Translations under genes and position numbers: made by a program | The notes under the pieces: model-generated | What the model was told of the DNA's origin: nothing | Seen by the model: only the letters and a program-made list of their open reading frames with translations | Database searches by the model: none | Assembly (NCBI GenBank): GCA_020433835.1 | Contig: JAGRBY010000466.1 | Coordinates: 1-5,894 of the forward strand | From: Anaerolineae bacterium | GTDB lineage: Bacteria > Chloroflexota > Anaerolineae > 4572-78 > J111 | Direction of reading: 5' to 3' | Length of the DNA: 5,894 nucleotides | Shown: piece after piece, positions 5,092 through 5,894 of the stretch | Position numbering within the stretch: the stretch's first letter is position 1 | Layout: every line of letters begins with the position of its first letter

Positions 5092-5703
5092 ATGAAAAAA
5101 CTTCTGATTGCCACCAACAATCCGCATAAATTAGAAGAATATCGCGAAATCTTTGCCGCTTTGCCGCTAACCATCACCAGCCTGGCCGAAGAAGGCATCG
5201 AACTTGACCCCGAAGAAACAGGCACCACTTTTGTAGCCAACGCCATCATTAAAGCCGAAGCGTTTGCTCAAGAAAGCCATCTCCTGACGTTGGCCGATGA
5301 CTCCGGCCTGGAGGTTGATGCCCTCAACGGCGAGCCGGGTGTTTACTCCGCCCGCTACGGCGATACGCATAAAGATGATCACATTGGTCGCTACCAAATT
5401 GTGCTTGATAAGCTGGTGGCCAACAACGTGCCCTGGGCCGAACGCACCGGCCGCTTTCGCTGCGTGGTGGCTTTAGCCAGCCAAGAAGACGGCGTCATTG
5501 GTACGGTTGACGGTGCCGTGGAAGGCTACATCGGCTACGAGCCAAAGGGGCAAAACGGCTTCGGCTACGATCCCATCTTCTACTTCCCGGAGTTTGATAA
5601 AACCCTGGCCGAAGTCCCGGCCGAGCTAAAGCACACCGTTAGCCATCGCGGTCGCGCCGCCCGCGCGGCTATCCCCATCATCGAGGCTTACCTCAACCGT
5701 TGA
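5092..5703 (+). CDS. rdgB: RdgB/HAM1 family dITP/XTP pyrophosphatase
   Basis: The enzyme hydrolyses non-canonical purine nucleotides (dITP, ITP, XTP) to monophosphate and pyrophosphate in the cytoplasm, keeping deaminated bases out of DNA and RNA. The 203 residues fit the family's usual length of about 200. Hallmarks in order are ATNNPHKLEE (7-16, phosphate-binding TxNxxK), ETGTTFVANA (42-51), LADDSGLEVDALNG (67-80, with the catalytic Asp at 69/70), GVYSARY (83-89), GQNGFGYDPIF (153-163) and SHRGRA (184-189). All key residues are present. It is the second gene of the operon, 14 bases after the DUF4352-like stop. Biochemically the two do not obviously belong together, so the pairing may be only shared transcription. 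No clear intrinsic terminator follows immediately. Confidence 0.97.
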   Translation: MKKLLIATNNPHKLEEYREIFAALPLTITSLAEEGIELDPEETGTTFVANAIIKAEAFAQESHLLTLADDSGLEVDALNGEPGVYSARYGDTHKDDHIGRYQIVLDKLVANNVPWAERTGRFRCVVALASQEDGVIGTVDGAVEGYIGYEPKGQNGFGYDPIFYFPEFDKTLAEVPAELKHTVSHRGRAARAAIPIIEAYLNR

Positions 5704-5734
5704 TAAGACGGTTTGCTCCATTCAAAAAAAATCC

Positions 5735-5807
5735 ACAGAATGACACCGATTGACTCAGATAGATTTCCCTTCTTGATCATCTATCTGAGTTAATCGGTAT
5801 CTCCTGT
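5735..5807. repeat. Long imperfect hairpin downstream of rdgB
   Basis: The core arms ACCGATTGACTCAGATAGAT (5745-5764) and its near-complement at 5779-5798 match at 19 of 20 positions; the odd pair is G-T, which would still pair in RNA. The loop is 14 bases. Pairing extends outward, imperfectly, to ACAG at 5735-5738 and CTGT at 5804-5807. No T-run follows on the plus strand; an A8 tract at 5724-5731 is a T-run for the minus strand but lies several bases beyond the stem. It looks more like an intergenic repeat than a standard terminator. From memory it recalls the TCCACAGATTACACAGATT-like repeats of environmental bacteria; I could not verify this. Confidence 0.7.
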
Positions 5808-5830
5808 CGATCGAAAACTCCCTTAGCTAA

Positions 5831-5843
5831 AACCTCTGAGGTT
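5831..5843. repeat. Perfect short palindrome near the right edge
   Basis: AACCTC-T-GAGGTT is a perfect palindrome with six-base arms. A further AACCTCA at 5871-5877 could pair with TGAGGTT at 5837-5843, across 27 bases. It may be part of a larger repeat or a regulatory site for a gene beyond the window. I see no gene in 5704-5894. Confidence 0.45.
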
Positions 5844-5894
5844 CATGAAAACACTGATTTTCTACTGTCCAACCTCAAATTCATCACTCTCAAG

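Noticed and set aside
4787..5397. Minus-strand frames opposite the DUF4352-like gene and rdgB
   Set aside because: They oppose two genes with recognisable family patterns and have no supporting start signals.
5704..5894. Intrinsic terminator immediately after rdgB on the plus strand
   Set aside because: The A8 tract at 5724-5731 is the wrong polarity, and the strong stem at 5745-5798 is followed by mixed sequence, not a T-run.

Overview
This window looks like an ordinary housekeeping segment of a bacterial chromosome. Protein style suggests Chloroflexota (Anaerolineae-like) or a nearby lineage. The clues are a class A penicillin-binding protein (PBP) with a long Pro/Ala-rich cytoplasmic tail, an IF-1 ending in [10 protein letters not shown], and a membrane-anchored DUF4352-like protein encoded next to rdgB. 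This assignment is inference from protein character; there is no rRNA or other marker to settle it. I found no CRISPR array, tRNA, rRNA, defence island or phage module.

Left to right: (1) positions 1-2349, minus strand, hold most of a class A PBP (glycosyltransferase 51 plus transpeptidase) whose C-terminus runs off the left edge. (2) Positions 2350-2714 are a gene-free, AT-rich stretch. It has a near-consensus sigma70-type promoter facing the PBP gene and, between that promoter and the start codon, a 132-bp MITE-like element with inverted ends and an exact 5-bp target duplication (AGTTA). A degenerate 22-bp direct repeat brackets the promoter and the element. (3) infA (translation initiation factor IF-1) lies on the minus strand with its own near-consensus promoter and a leader hairpin. 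(4) Two hairpins separate infA from an upstream alpha/beta-hydrolase gene, also on the minus strand. (5) A divergent intergenic region of about 150 bp fires rightward into a two-gene operon: a membrane-anchored DUF4352-like protein, then rdgB (house-cleaning dITP/XTP pyrophosphatase), 14 bp apart. (6) The right end, 5704-5894, is gene-free and carries a long imperfect hairpin plus a short palindrome.

The genes do not form one pathway: they cover cell-wall synthesis, translation initiation, an unassigned hydrolase, an envelope-anchored accessory protein and nucleotide-pool sanitation. I see no strong candidate for a previously undescribed multi-gene system. The most interesting structure is the small mobile-element-like insertion in the PBP leader, followed by the long hairpin after rdgB.
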